Assembly: GCF_913053745.1 (NCBI RefSeq)
Contig: NZ_CAJXGF010000005.1
Location: 1 to 61,865, forward strand
From: an uncultured Nitratireductor sp.
GTDB lineage: Bacteria; Pseudomonadota; Alphaproteobacteria; Rhizobiales; Rhizobiaceae
Direction: 5' to 3'
DNA length: 61,865 nt
Shown: positions 18,030 through 26,869 of the stretch, piece after piece
Position numbering within the stretch: the first letter of the stretch is position 1
How the letters are laid out: every line of letters starts with the position of its first letter
The notes under the pieces: model-generated
The model's database searches: none
What the model was told of the DNA's origin: nothing
The model's input: the letters and a program-made list of their open reading frames with translations, nothing else
Position numbers and translations under genes: made by a program

Positions 18030-19274
18030 TTATTCTGCGCCAGACTCGTCGTCATGAAGCGCGGTGTGGACATGTACGACACTCTCAAGCGTTCGGTGAA
18101 CCGGGCATTTTCCGGCGATCTCGACGAGCTTCTTGCGCGTTTCCGGCGAAACAGCTTTTTCCACATCGATCACACGCTCGAATCTGTCGATGCGTCCTAG
18201 TGCCTTCGTTGTATCGGAACAATCCGCACAGTCCTTGGCGTGGATCTTCTCGTGTGAAACGTCGACGCTGATGCGTCCGAGATCCAGATTTTTGCGATCC
18301 GCATACAAGCGCAACGTCATGGTGGTGCATGCGCCAAGCGCGATCGACAGAAAATCGTAGGGCGAAGGCCCTGTGTCCAGTCCGCCGAAACTTTCCGGTT
18401 CATCGGCGAACAGTCGGTGCCGACCGGCTTGCACGGCGTTTTGAAATTTTCCCTGCCCGGTCTCCATCACGCGAACATGTTCCATGGAAACCGTGCCTTG
18501 GGGATCGTCGCCCGGTATGTAGCGCGACAGCCAGCCGCACATCGCGCTTGCGGCGAATGACGCGTCTTCCGGCTCCGTCAGGAGATGATCCCCCCTGTCC
18601 AGCGAAATGAAGCTCTTGGGATGTTTCGCTGCCAGGAATAGCTGCGTAGCGTTGTCGATTCCCACAATCTCGTCGAAAGGGGCATGGAGAACAAGCAATG
18701 GCTTGCGCATTTTCGACACCGCTTCCAGGAGGCTGTGCGAGCGCGCATCTTCGACAAATTGCCTTTGCACGCGGAACTGCCGCCCGCCAAGGGAGACCTC
18801 GGCTTCTCCCGCGTCCTGAATATCTTCTAACGACGCCCCCAGGTTCTTCAGTACATGTGCCGTATCCGAGGGAGCACCGATCGTCGCGACAGCCCTGACC
18901 GAAGATAGGCGCCCCGCGATTGCCAGCACAGCCGCGCCACCCAGAGAATGACCAATCAGCACGGACGGTGCGTCGTAATGTTCTTCGAGGAATGCAGCGG
19001 CGCTGAGCAAATCTTCGAGATTCGTCGAAAAATTGGTGGATGCGAACTCGCCTTCACTGGAGCCCAGCCCGGTGAAATCGAACCTCAAAACCGCGATGCC
19101 GGCGCGCGCCAGTTCGGCTGAAATACGTCGTGCGGCAAGCAGATCTTTTGAGCAGGTGAAACAATGGGCAAACAGCGCGTAAGCTCTGACCGGTCCGTTC
19201 GGGAGGTCGAGCCGTGCAGCGAGACTTGCTCCAGAGTGCCCTTGAAATGAGAGCTTTTGGGATTTTGCTGCCAT
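18030..19274 (-). CDS. Fused alpha/beta hydrolase-OsmC protein
   Basis: 414 residues from the ATG at 19274, chosen because AAGGTGA lies just upstream; a start 14 codons earlier has no such site. The N-terminal part (about 1-255) is an alpha/beta hydrolase with the nucleophile elbow GHSLGGAAV and the acid-His pair likely in PFDEIVG and RGDHLL. The C-terminal part (about 265-400) is an OsmC-like domain with two cysteine sites (GACTTMTLRLYADR and GKCPVHRTL), the peroxidatic/resolving pair of organic hydroperoxide reductases. This fused architecture is known in proteobacteria; its substrate is not. It sits between degP and ccmH on the same strand. Confidence 0.92.
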   Translation of the reverse strand: MAAKSQKLSFQGHSGASLAARLDLPNGPVRAYALFAHCFTCSKDLLAARRISAELARAGIAVLRFDFTGLGSSEGEFASTNFSTNLEDLLSAAAFLEEHYDAPSVLIGHSLGGAAVLAIAGRLSSVRAVATIGAPSDTAHVLKNLGASLEDIQDAGEAEVSLGGRQFRVQRQFVEDARSHSLLEAVSKMRKPLLVLHAPFDEIVGIDNATQLFLAAKHPKSFISLDRGDHLLTEPEDASFAASAMCGWLSRYIPGDDPQGTVSMEHVRVMETGQGKFQNAVQAGRHRLFADEPESFGGLDTGPSPYDFLSIALGACTTMTLRLYADRKNLDLGRISVDVSHEKIHAKDCADCSDTTKALGRIDRFERVIDVEKAVSPETRKKLVEIAGKCPVHRTLESVVHVHTALHDDESGAE

Positions 19275-19372
19275 GAGTTCACCTTTCGCAAGCGCATCAG
19301 GCTTGGAGCCTGACAAACCGCATACAGGCTAAGCCGGTAAAGGTGCACCGCATAGGCGCGCTTTAAAAAAAC

Positions 19373-19849
19373 TCACTCACGGTCGTTCAAGATTCGGTCA
19401 AGCTGCTCTTGTTCGGCGGCGTTCAGACCAGCCACGCCCCCGCCGGTGTTTCTGTGACGGGCATTGGCAAAAATCAGCGCACCGCCGAACGATAGCAGGA
19501 TAAACGGAGCCCCCCACAAAAGCGCATTGCGATAATTGAAACGTGGCTTCAGAAGAACGAACTCGCCATAGCGATCGACCACGTATTCGATAACCTCTTC
19601 ATCGGTGTCGCCTGCTGTCAGTCGGTCGCGGACGAGAACCCGCAGATCGCGTGCCAGTTCCGCGTCGGAGTCGTCGATCGACTGGTTCTGGCAGACCATG
19701 CACCGCAATTCGGCCGAGAGTTCGCGGGCACGCGCCTCCAGCACCGGATCGTCCAACACTTCGTCTGGCTGAAGTGCCGATACCGGCTGAAACGACAGAA
19801 GCACCAGCACAAAAACCATAAAAGACACAGGCAAGCACCGCCGTCTCAT
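19373..19849 (-). CDS. ccmH: Cytochrome c maturation protein CcmH
   Basis: 158 residues from the ATG at 19849, which overlaps the ccmF stop by 4 bases (ATGA). Membrane-anchored thiol reductase that keeps apocytochrome c haem-binding cysteines reduced for ligation. Signal segment at the N-terminus, the diagnostic motif [11 protein letters not shown], and a C-terminal helix (about 105-125, [19 protein letters not shown]). Called CycL in rhizobia. Last gene of the ccmI-E-F-H operon. Confidence 0.96.
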   Translation of the reverse strand: MRRRCLPVSFMVFVLVLLSFQPVSALQPDEVLDDPVLEARARELSAELRCMVCQNQSIDDSDAELARDLRVLVRDRLTAGDTDEEVIEYVVDRYGEFVLLKPRFNYRNALLWGAPFILLSFGGALIFANARHRNTGGGVAGLNAAEQEQLDRILNDRE

Positions 19850-21831
19850 GCGCGCGCCCCTTGTGCGGCTGCTTTGCCACGCGGCATCGGAGCGCCGACC
19901 CGCAACCTGCGATCGAGCAACGATACGGTGCCACCGATCATCATGATCAACGAACCGAGCCAAATGAGCGTCACCATCGGCTTCCACCAAATCCGAACCA
20001 CGATCTTTCCATTCGGTGTCTGATCACCGAGGGAAACATAGAGCTGGCTGAGGCCTATGGTGCGGATTCCGGCCTCTGTGGTGGGCATTTGGCGCGCAGT
20101 ATAAAATCGCTTGGCGGACATCACTTCACCCATCGCTTTGCCCGTGACGCGGGTGAGAACGAACCTTGCCTGGTCTTCGGTGTAGTTCGGGCCGGTAAAC
20201 GGACGCAGGCTTTCGAAACGCAGATTGTATCCGTGGATCTCGACCGTCTCGCCCGGCTGCATCGCGGTAATGCGTTCGGTCTCCAGAGTGGTAACCGATA
20301 TGATGCCGATTGTCGTCAACCCGATACCGGCATGTGCAAGAGCCGTTCCAAAGACAGAGCGCGGCAAGCCTTTGAAGCGACCGAACGCCACCGCCGGCGC
20401 CACTTTTCCAAGGCCGGACTTGATAACCAGATCCGTCAAGGCACCGAGTACGAGCCACACACCAAGTCCGGTACCGAGAGCGGCAAGAACCGATGTGCGG
20501 TCGACCAGAATGAAAACCAGGAGTGCAACCGCCAGGCCACCGCCGAATGCCAAAAACAACCGCTGCGAAACGGCCCAAAGATCTCCCCGTTTCCACGCCA
20601 GCAACGGACCGAACGGAACGACCACAAGCAAGGGGAGGATGAGCGGTCCGAACGTAAGATTGAAGAATGGCGCCCCGACCGAAATCTTGTCTCCCGTGAC
20701 GGCTTCGATCAACAGCGGATAAAGCGTGCCGATCAGCACGGTCGCGGTTGCGGTCGTGAGGATGAGATTGTTGAGAACCAACGCCCCTTCGCGCGAGATC
20801 GGTTGGAAGAGACCGCCGGCTGTAAGCGTCCCGGCCCGCCAGGCGAACAGCGCCAGCGATCCGCCGATAAACAGAACGAGAATGCCAAGAATGAACACGC
20901 CGCGCGTGGGGTCCGTGGCGAAGGCGTGCACCGACGTCAGAACACCGGAGCGTACAAGGAACGTTCCAAGCAAGGACAGCGAGAAAGTCAGGATCGCGAG
21001 CAGCACCGTCCAGATCTTCAAGGCCGAGCGCTTTTCCATCACCAGCGCCGAGTGCAGCAAAGCGGTGCCGCCGAGCCAGGGCAGCAACGAGGCGTTCTCC
21101 ACCGGGTCCCAGAACCAGAAACCTCCCCAGCCGAGTTCATAATAGGCCCAGTACGACCCCATAGCGATGCCCCCGGTCAGAAAGATCCACGCGGCCAGTG
21201 TCCAAGGGCGAACCCAACGCGCCCACGCCGCATCCAACCGCCCCTCGATAAGTGCCGCGATGGCAAATGAGAAGGCGACGGAGAAGCCGACATAACCGAG
21301 ATAGAGAAGCGGCGGATGAACGGCGAGTCCGATGTCCTGAAGAATGGGATTCAGATCGCGCCCTTCCATTGGCGCTGGATCGAGACGGGCGAACGGATTC
21401 GAGGTCGCAAGAATGAAAATGATGAATGCGCAGCTTATCGCGCCCTGCACCCCCAGCACATTGGCCCGCAGCGACAATGGCAGGTTGCGCCCGAACACCG
21501 CCACGAGCGCACCGAAGAAGACCAGGATCAACACCCATAGAAGCATGGAGCCTTCGTGATTGCCCCAGGTGCCGGTAATCTTGTACAGAAGCGGCTTGGC
21601 CGAATGCGAATTCTCCCAAACGTTCAGAACCGAAAAATCCGACTGGACATACGCGAAGGTGAGCGCCGTGAAAGACAAGGCGACCAGCATGAAATTGGTG
21701 AGGGCGGCCGGCTCGCCGACCCGCATCAACGTGTCGTTTCTGAGCTTTGCGCCGACGATCGGGACGGTCATCTGAACGAGCGCCAGCGCGAAGGACAGAA
21801 CCAGGGCGAAATGACCGAGTTCGATGCTCAT
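19846..21831 (-). CDS. ccmF: Haem lyase subunit CcmF
   Basis: 661 residues from the ATG at 21831 ([18 protein letters not shown], the usual family start; a TTG at 21852 would add seven residues). Polytopic inner-membrane protein with about 15 helices. The tryptophan-rich WWD motif is present ([19 protein letters not shown]), as are periplasmic haem-liganding histidines ([10 protein letters not shown]). With CcmH and CcmI it attaches haem to apocytochromes c. Called CycK in rhizobia. Overlaps ccmH by 4 bases. Confidence 0.97.
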   Translation of the reverse strand: MSIELGHFALVLSFALALVQMTVPIVGAKLRNDTLMRVGEPAALTNFMLVALSFTALTFAYVQSDFSVLNVWENSHSAKPLLYKITGTWGNHEGSMLLWVLILVFFGALVAVFGRNLPLSLRANVLGVQGAISCAFIIFILATSNPFARLDPAPMEGRDLNPILQDIGLAVHPPLLYLGYVGFSVAFSFAIAALIEGRLDAAWARWVRPWTLAAWIFLTGGIAMGSYWAYYELGWGGFWFWDPVENASLLPWLGGTALLHSALVMEKRSALKIWTVLLAILTFSLSLLGTFLVRSGVLTSVHAFATDPTRGVFILGILVLFIGGSLALFAWRAGTLTAGGLFQPISREGALVLNNLILTTATATVLIGTLYPLLIEAVTGDKISVGAPFFNLTFGPLILPLLVVVPFGPLLAWKRGDLWAVSQRLFLAFGGGLAVALLVFILVDRTSVLAALGTGLGVWLVLGALTDLVIKSGLGKVAPAVAFGRFKGLPRSVFGTALAHAGIGLTTIGIISVTTLETERITAMQPGETVEIHGYNLRFESLRPFTGPNYTEDQARFVLTRVTGKAMGEVMSAKRFYTARQMPTTEAGIRTIGLSQLYVSLGDQTPNGKIVVRIWWKPMVTLIWLGSLIMMIGGTVSLLDRRLRVGAPMPRGKAAAQGARA

Positions 21832-21911
21832 GATCTCAAGCGCTCCAATCAAGCATTTGTTCGCGTAGCCTCAGGGACATATCGGTCTGACGGGAAACGG
21901 CACGAATGCCT

Positions 21912-22346
21912 TCAATCTTCCTGCCAGACGCCCTTTTCCTTAAGACTGTCCGCCACTTCCCGCGGCATGTAGTTCTCGTCGTGTTTGGCAAGCACCGTAT
22001 CCGCGACAAAGATGCGATTCTGGTCGAAAGCTCCCTCGGTGACGACACCCTGCTCTTCACGAAAAAGGTCCGGTAGAATGCCGTTGTAGCGTACGGCAAC
22101 CGTTTCAATTCCATCCGTCACCGCAAAACGCACATGCGTGTCGTCCGAACGTTGGATCGACCCGCGTTCAACGAGCCCGCCGAGCCGGATGCGCTCGCCC
22201 ACACCCACCGGTCTTTCTGCCAGATCGCCTGGTACGTAGAAATACGAGGTCTGTTCGCCCAGGGCATAAAGCGTCAACCCGGTCGCCGCTCCGAGAAAAC
22301 CGATCGCGCCTGCGATGACAGCCAGCCGTTTCTGTTTCCGTGTCAC
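21912..22346 (-). CDS. ccmE: Cytochrome c-type biogenesis haem chaperone CcmE
   Basis: 144 residues from a GTG at 22346, preceded by AGGTTTGAC and only 7 bases after the ccmI stop; a longer frame starting inside ccmI is not plausible. One N-terminal helix (about 6-27), then the periplasmic OB-fold domain. The covalent haem-binding His is in LAKHDENYMP. It passes haem from CcmC to CcmF. Called CycJ in rhizobia. Confidence 0.96.
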   Translation of the reverse strand: MTRKQKRLAVIAGAIGFLGAATGLTLYALGEQTSYFYVPGDLAERPVGVGERIRLGGLVERGSIQRSDDTHVRFAVTDGIETVAVRYNGILPDLFREEQGVVTEGAFDQNRIFVADTVLAKHDENYMPREVADSLKEKGVWQED

Positions 22347-22353
22347 GTCAAAC

Positions 22354-23481
22354 CTATTCGATTGCAACGCCAAGACTTTCGGCGAAACCCTGCAGCTCCA
22401 AGCTTTCTGGCGCATCCCGACCGAACGCTGCCATGCCACGCTTCAACGCCGCATTCGCAGCGTCCGGACGCTGCAGCACAATGTATGAACGGATAAGTCG
22501 CCGCCAGCCATCCAGGTCTTGCGGGTTTTCGCGCAATTTCTCATCCAAGCCTGCGACCATCCCTTCGATCATCTCCTGCCGGTCGGCCTGGGAAAGGTCC
22601 GAAGCCGCCGCCATGTCTTCTTCGCTCGGCCCCAGCCTCTCGCTTGATGCCGCTGCATCGCCGGAACGCACCAGCGCCTGCCGCGCTGCGGCGTGCCAGG
22701 GTGAGTCCTCCGGCAAGTCGCCGAGCATTTCACGCCATATGGCCTGCGCATCGGCGGTAGCGCCTTCCTGAGCCCGTGCCAGGGCAAGGAAAAAACGTGC
22801 TTTGGGCTCGCCCGGTTCGAGCTTCAACGCCTCCAGGAACACGTCCTCGGCTTCGGCTGTCACCATACCTCGCGCTCCACCAACGATCGCCTCGCCCAGC
22901 GCCGCCTTCATCTCCGCTGTTTCGCCGGAGAGACGCATGATGTTGCGCAACGCCGTCCGAGCATCGCCGAAGCGCCCCAACCGCATATAGACTGGCGCCA
23001 GAACCTGCCAGCCGCGCACATCGTCAGGACTTTCGGCCAGGTGTGCCTCGGCACGCGATACCAGTTCGTCGATGGGCGCATCGGCGGGTTGTTCGGCGAT
23101 CCGGGCGTGCAATGGCTGCGCCGGTATCCCGGGTGACCCGGTGATTGTATATAATCCCCAGCTCACCAGCGGCACGGCGAGCACCGCAATTGCGGCGGTC
23201 AGACGGGTAAGGCGCTGGTTGGTCTGCCTTTCCGCTTGCTCCTCGGCAATTTGCGAAACTTTGAGAATGCGGCGCCCGATTTCCGCCCGTGCCTGTTCGG
23301 CCTCCTGGCGTCCAATAAGTCCTCTCTCCGCGTCGCGCTCCACCTCGTCGAGTTGGTCGCGATAGACTTCGATGTCATGGGCGATAGCATCCTCACCCCC
23401 TCCGCCGCGCACGGCAAAGGGTCGCAGCACCGCAACGGCGGCTACGAAGGTCAGAATTGCTGCGAGAATCCAGAACAACAT
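22354..23481 (-). CDS. ccmI: Cytochrome c-type biogenesis protein CcmI
   Basis: 375 residues. N-terminal helix (MLFWILAAILTFVAAVAVL), a cytoplasmic loop rich in charged residues with a leucine-zipper-like stretch (YRDQLDEVERDAERGLI), a second helix (about 92-112), then a periplasmic TPR-like region (about 130-375) that holds apocytochrome c. First gene of the ccmIEFH operon; called CycH in rhizobia. The operon also needs ccmABCDG, which are not in this window. Confidence 0.95.
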   Translation of the reverse strand: MLFWILAAILTFVAAVAVLRPFAVRGGGGEDAIAHDIEVYRDQLDEVERDAERGLIGRQEAEQARAEIGRRILKVSQIAEEQAERQTNQRLTRLTAAIAVLAVPLVSWGLYTITGSPGIPAQPLHARIAEQPADAPIDELVSRAEAHLAESPDDVRGWQVLAPVYMRLGRFGDARTALRNIMRLSGETAEMKAALGEAIVGGARGMVTAEAEDVFLEALKLEPGEPKARFFLALARAQEGATADAQAIWREMLGDLPEDSPWHAAARQALVRSGDAAASSERLGPSEEDMAAASDLSQADRQEMIEGMVAGLDEKLRENPQDLDGWRRLIRSYIVLQRPDAANAALKRGMAAFGRDAPESLELQGFAESLGVAIE

Positions 23482-23578
23482 GGATCCTAAATAGCGGTCA
23501 GAAAACCCGCTGCCAACTCAACGCACCTGCGGCCATTTGGCAACAATCGGCCTTGTGCGTTGGACTGCCTGGCCAGCT

Positions 23579-24016
23579 TTAGCCAAGCAACATCCAGCTA
23601 CCATCCTCGTTGCGACACGCGGTACCGCGCGATTCGCGAGGAGTTCCGTTGACCTGAACGGTGTGGGTGTATTGCCTGCAGTCTTGAGAGCCGACCCGGT
23701 AAGGCTGTGCCGCACGCACCGTTCCCGATCGTCCGGAACCGGCATCCTGCCATGACACATCCTGGCCGGCCGGCGTGTTTTCCAGAGCCTTGTATTCGGC
23801 CTCTATCGCGAGCCGTTTCTGTCGGCGGGACAAAGCATCGCCGAGATCGCCACCGACGAGGCCTCCGCCTTCAATTCCCAGAATGGCGGAACTGTCGGTC
23901 GCCGAGCGGGTTGAAGCGAACTGGCTTGGCTCGAGCTGCGAACCCGACATGCCGGCACCGAGGCAACCGGACAAGACAGCGCAAAGCGCAACGGCAAAAA
24001 CTGGCGCGAGTTTCAT
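23579..24016 (-). CDS. RT0821/Lpp0805-family surface lipoprotein
   Basis: 145 residues from the ATG at 24016. Lipobox LSGC at residues 16-19 after a short hydrophobic signal, so probably lipid-anchored. The middle holds a short Gly-rich segment (GGGLVGGDLGDALSRRQ) like the glycine-zipper end of 17-kDa antigens. The C-terminus (WQDAGSGRSGTV, then CRQYTHTVQVNG and GTACRNEDGSW) is the conserved pattern of the RT0821/Lpp0805 outer-membrane family, with two cysteines that could pair. It lies between feuQ and ccmI on the same strand. Function is unknown. Confidence 0.85.
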   Translation of the reverse strand: MKLAPVFAVALCAVLSGCLGAGMSGSQLEPSQFASTRSATDSSAILGIEGGGLVGGDLGDALSRRQKRLAIEAEYKALENTPAGQDVSWQDAGSGRSGTVRAAQPYRVGSQDCRQYTHTVQVNGTPRESRGTACRNEDGSWMLLG

Positions 24017-24111
24017 TGATCCCAATGGTCCCCTGAGACACACTCATCGATTGCGCGCCCTTTAGGGCGTCGATTTGGCCTAATTTGGGCGATTTTCGTT
24101 AACAAGCGGTC

Positions 24112-25518
24112 TTATGCTTCCGCGCGCGGCAGTGAGACGACCACCTTCAGTCCGCCTAGGGCCGACCGCTCCAAGGCCAGAGAGCCCCCATATTCTTCCA
24201 CCAGGTCCGCGACGATCGCAAGGCCCAAGCCGGTTCCCGGTTTGGTTTCGTCGAGCCGCCGGCCACGTTTTAGGGCGTCGCGCGCCTTCTCTTCGGGAAT
24301 ACCGGGCCCGTCATCCTCTATGACGATGATCAAGCCGCGCCCCTCTCCCAGGCTGCCACTCTCCTGCGCCGAAAGAGCGACACGGCTGGTGGCCCATTTC
24401 ATGGCATTTTCCATGAGATTGCCGTTGATCTCTTCCAGATCTTCCTGCTCACCTGCAAAAATCAATGGATCGTCCGAAAGTTTTAATCTCAGGTCGATCG
24501 ATGGATTCAGCTTGCTCATGACCCGTGCCATACGTTTGAGCGAAGCTTGGACAGGTGTGCGAAACACGAGACTGTCCCGCTGAGCGGCTGCTCGTGCACG
24601 CTGCAGATAATGATCGAGTTGTTGTTGCAACGCCGTAGCCTGTGCGGTGATCAGCTTTCCACGCTCACCACCAACCGCGTGTCCCTCGTTCATGAGCACC
24701 GCCAGCGGTGTCTTCAACGAATGCGCCAGATTGCCGACCTGTTTGCGGGAGCGCTCTACGATACGCCGGTTGTTGTCGATCAGCGCGTTTGTCTCGTCGG
24801 CGAGCGATTCGATTTCAGTGGGGAACGGTCCGCTTAGACGTTGTGCCGTTCCCGCTCGGATGTCCGACAAAGCTTTTTGCACGCGATGGAGCGGACGCAG
24901 ACCGTAGAGGATGGCAAACACGTTGATGGCTATCATACCGAGGCCGAAGACAGCCAAATAGGCATAGAGCCTGCGGACGAATTGTCCGATCTCGTCCTCC
25001 AGTTCGCTTCGATTGCCCATGACCCGAAAGCGCGCGACCTGCCCCTGGTCACCGACCACCAGTTCCGCTTCGACCACCTCGATCGTCTCGCCGCCGGGGC
25101 CAACGGTCGAATAATCGCGTTGGAAACCTGCATTGAAAGGAACCTCAGCCGTATCGGGAGATGGAATTGGGGTCGCCATGGATGGTGAACGCAATGCTTG
25201 TCCCAGATCGTTCGTCACCGGCTCGACCGTCCAATACCAACCCGACTGCGGTTGAAGAAAGCGCAGATCGTCTAAGTTGGGGCTTCCCTGGAGCCCGCCG
25301 TCTTCGGCGATACCCACGGAGCCGATCACATTGTTCAGATACGCTGACAAGACGCTGTCGAATCCACGTTCCGACACCTGACGAAACAAGGCGGATATGA
25401 TGGTGGCGATCACGACCAGTGCGATGATCGCCCAGAACGACGAGAAGGCGATAACACGCACCGCAAGCGAGCGGGAGACGATCCGTTTAAGCGACGTCTG
25501 CGTGTTCTGGCCAGCCAT
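24112..25518 (-). CDS. feuQ: Sensor histidine kinase FeuQ
   Basis: 468 residues. Two helices (about 20-46 and 180-200) flank a periplasmic sensor domain of about 135 residues. HAMP-like linker, HisKA with His266 (NLAHSLKTPLAVLMNEG) and HATPase (LMENAMKWA, EDDGPGIP, TGLGLAIV). Its gene starts 9 bases after feuP. FeuQ with FeuP controls cyclic beta-glucan export (ndvA) and osmoadaptation in Sinorhizobium meliloti, and was first linked to iron uptake in Rhizobium leguminosarum. Identity rests on gene order and architecture. Confidence 0.9.
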   Translation of the reverse strand: MAGQNTQTSLKRIVSRSLAVRVIAFSSFWAIIALVVIATIISALFRQVSERGFDSVLSAYLNNVIGSVGIAEDGGLQGSPNLDDLRFLQPQSGWYWTVEPVTNDLGQALRSPSMATPIPSPDTAEVPFNAGFQRDYSTVGPGGETIEVVEAELVVGDQGQVARFRVMGNRSELEDEIGQFVRRLYAYLAVFGLGMIAINVFAILYGLRPLHRVQKALSDIRAGTAQRLSGPFPTEIESLADETNALIDNNRRIVERSRKQVGNLAHSLKTPLAVLMNEGHAVGGERGKLITAQATALQQQLDHYLQRARAAAQRDSLVFRTPVQASLKRMARVMSKLNPSIDLRLKLSDDPLIFAGEQEDLEEINGNLMENAMKWATSRVALSAQESGSLGEGRGLIIVIEDDGPGIPEEKARDALKRGRRLDETKPGTGLGLAIVADLVEEYGGSLALERSALGGLKVVVSLPRAEA

Positions 25519-25527
25519 GGGTCCGGC

Positions 25528-26199
25528 CTAACCCGCCTCCGGCTCGCGCAGACGGTAGCCCATGCCGCGGACCGTCTCGATCAGATCCACATCTCCAAGC
25601 TTCTTGCGCAAGCGTCCGACGAACACTTCTATCGTGTTGGAATCTCTGTCAAAATCCTGATCGTAAAGATGTTCGACCAATTCTGTTCGCGAAACCACCG
25701 TATCCTTGTGATGCATGAGATAGGCAAGCAAGCGATACTCATGCGACGTCAACTTCAGCGGAATGCCGTTTACATCGGCCTTGGAAGCTTTGGTGTCGAG
25801 GCGCACCGACCCGCAACGCAGTTCCGTGGAAGCGTGGCCGGCGGCCCGCCGGATGAGCGCACGCATCCGTGCGAGCACTTCTTCGATGTGAAACGGCTTG
25901 GTCACATAGTCGTCGGCGCCTGCGTCGATCCCCGCCACCTTGTCGCTCCAGCGGTCGCGCGCCGTCAGGATGAGAACGGGCATCTTGCGGTCGTCCTGCC
26001 GCCAGCGTTCAACCACACTGATGCCATCCATTTGCGGGAGGCCGATATCGAGAACGACGGCGTCATAGGGTTCGGTGTCACCCAGGAAGTGCCCTTCTTC
26101 GCCGTCGAATGCCTTGTCCACCACGTAGCCGGCATCTGTAAGTGCTTCGCATATCTGCCGGTTCAGATCCTTGTCATCTTCGACAACGAGAATGCGCAT
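25528..26199 (-). CDS. feuP: Response regulator FeuP
   Basis: 223 residues from the ATG at 26199, just after GAGGGG. OmpR/PhoB type: the receiver begins MRILVVEDDKDLNRQI, acceptor Asp in AVVLDIGLPQMDG, Lys in KPFHIEEVL; the winged-helix effector ends VRGMGYRLREPE. Located between feuN and feuQ with the same orientation. Regulator of the FeuNPQ system. Confidence 0.92.
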   Translation of the reverse strand: MRILVVEDDKDLNRQICEALTDAGYVVDKAFDGEEGHFLGDTEPYDAVVLDIGLPQMDGISVVERWRQDDRKMPVLILTARDRWSDKVAGIDAGADDYVTKPFHIEEVLARMRALIRRAAGHASTELRCGSVRLDTKASKADVNGIPLKLTSHEYRLLAYLMHHKDTVVSRTELVEHLYDQDFDRDSNTIEVFVGRLRKKLGDVDLIETVRGMGYRLREPEAG

Positions 26200-26257
26200 C
26201 AGCCCCTCGACCTGCTTCGTTTCATATCGCCGCTTCGCCGTTCGCCAATACGCCGCA

Positions 26258-26524
26258 TCACTTTGCCGGCACCACGAATTCGGCGCGTTTCGGCCGTTCA
26301 CCGCTGCCGCCAGGGATCACCACGACCACCCGGCAAACGGTTTGCCCCCCTCGTGACTCCGCCGTCGCCTGAACCAGCGTTCCACCGTTTTGAGCCGCGA
26401 CACGCGAACCGACGGAATAGCAATCGACACCCGATTGGGCCACCGAAATGCCGGGCCAGACCAGCGCCGGTAGAAGGGCCATGGCGACGAGAAAGCCGGG
26501 TTTGTTTGTGCGATGCCAGAACAT
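26258..26524 (-). CDS. feuN: Small exported protein, probable FeuN
   Basis: 88 residues: signal peptide (about 1-30, FLVAMALLPALVWPGISVAQ), then a small mature domain with just two cysteines, C35 (VDCYSVGS) and C64 (QTVCRVVVV), likely a disulfide, and a C-terminal basic-to-hydrophobic end (RPKRAEFVVPAK). It precedes feuP by 58 bp on the same strand. In S. meliloti the essential periplasmic FeuN, encoded in this position, restrains FeuQ. Size, signal peptide and position agree; the sequence match itself was not tested. Confidence 0.75.
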   Translation of the reverse strand: MFWHRTNKPGFLVAMALLPALVWPGISVAQSGVDCYSVGSRVAAQNGGTLVQATAESRGGQTVCRVVVVIPGGSGERPKRAEFVVPAK

Positions 26525-26635
26525 GGAAACCGATGTACCTTATCGAGGCTGAATAGGAAATGAACGGTTGCTTTATTTTATCGCGCTCTTGGTCAGCGAA
26601 GGCGCGGTTCAGCCGCCGCGCCTTCGCCTGGATAT

Positions 26636-26842
26636 CTATTGGATCCGGCTCCGGGCGTTGACCCTGCCGAAAATGGCGATCAGTCCGGATATGGCGGTGA
26701 TGGCCTGCAAAAGACCTTCCGAAACAGCGGCACTGTCGATATCTCCCAACGGATAGCCCATCATGCTCGCCGCGGTCGCCGCGATCGTCACCATCGAGGC
26801 CCAGATGGTGCGGGAAAGATACCAGGGTTTGGTTTCGTTCAT
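26636..26842 (-). CDS. Small holin-like membrane protein of the GTA remnant
   Basis: 68 residues: KPWYLSRTIWASMVTIAATA at the start, a helix at about 13-31 and a second at about 42-60 (LLQAITAISGLIAIFGRV). The W-Y-x-S-R-T-I-W-A start and the two-helix hairpin resemble small membrane proteins seen next to gene transfer agent or phage tail genes and often described as holin-like. It lies 27 bp after the end of the GTA-type gene on the same strand. A role in cell lysis is inference. Confidence 0.65.
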   Translation of the reverse strand: MNETKPWYLSRTIWASMVTIAATAASMMGYPLGDIDSAAVSEGLLQAITAISGLIAIFGRVNARSRIQ

Positions 26843-26869
26843 CGTTCTTCCTCTCTTCTGAAATTGAGC

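Noticed and set aside
19861-21270. A 469-codon plus-strand frame inside ccmF
   Set aside because: Antisense shadow of ccmF; the translation is low-complexity and rich in Arg, Glu and Gln.
23579-24016. Glycine-rich stretch as a possible repeat or transposon trace
   Set aside because: It is part of the coding sequence of a surface lipoprotein, in frame and with a clear lipobox.
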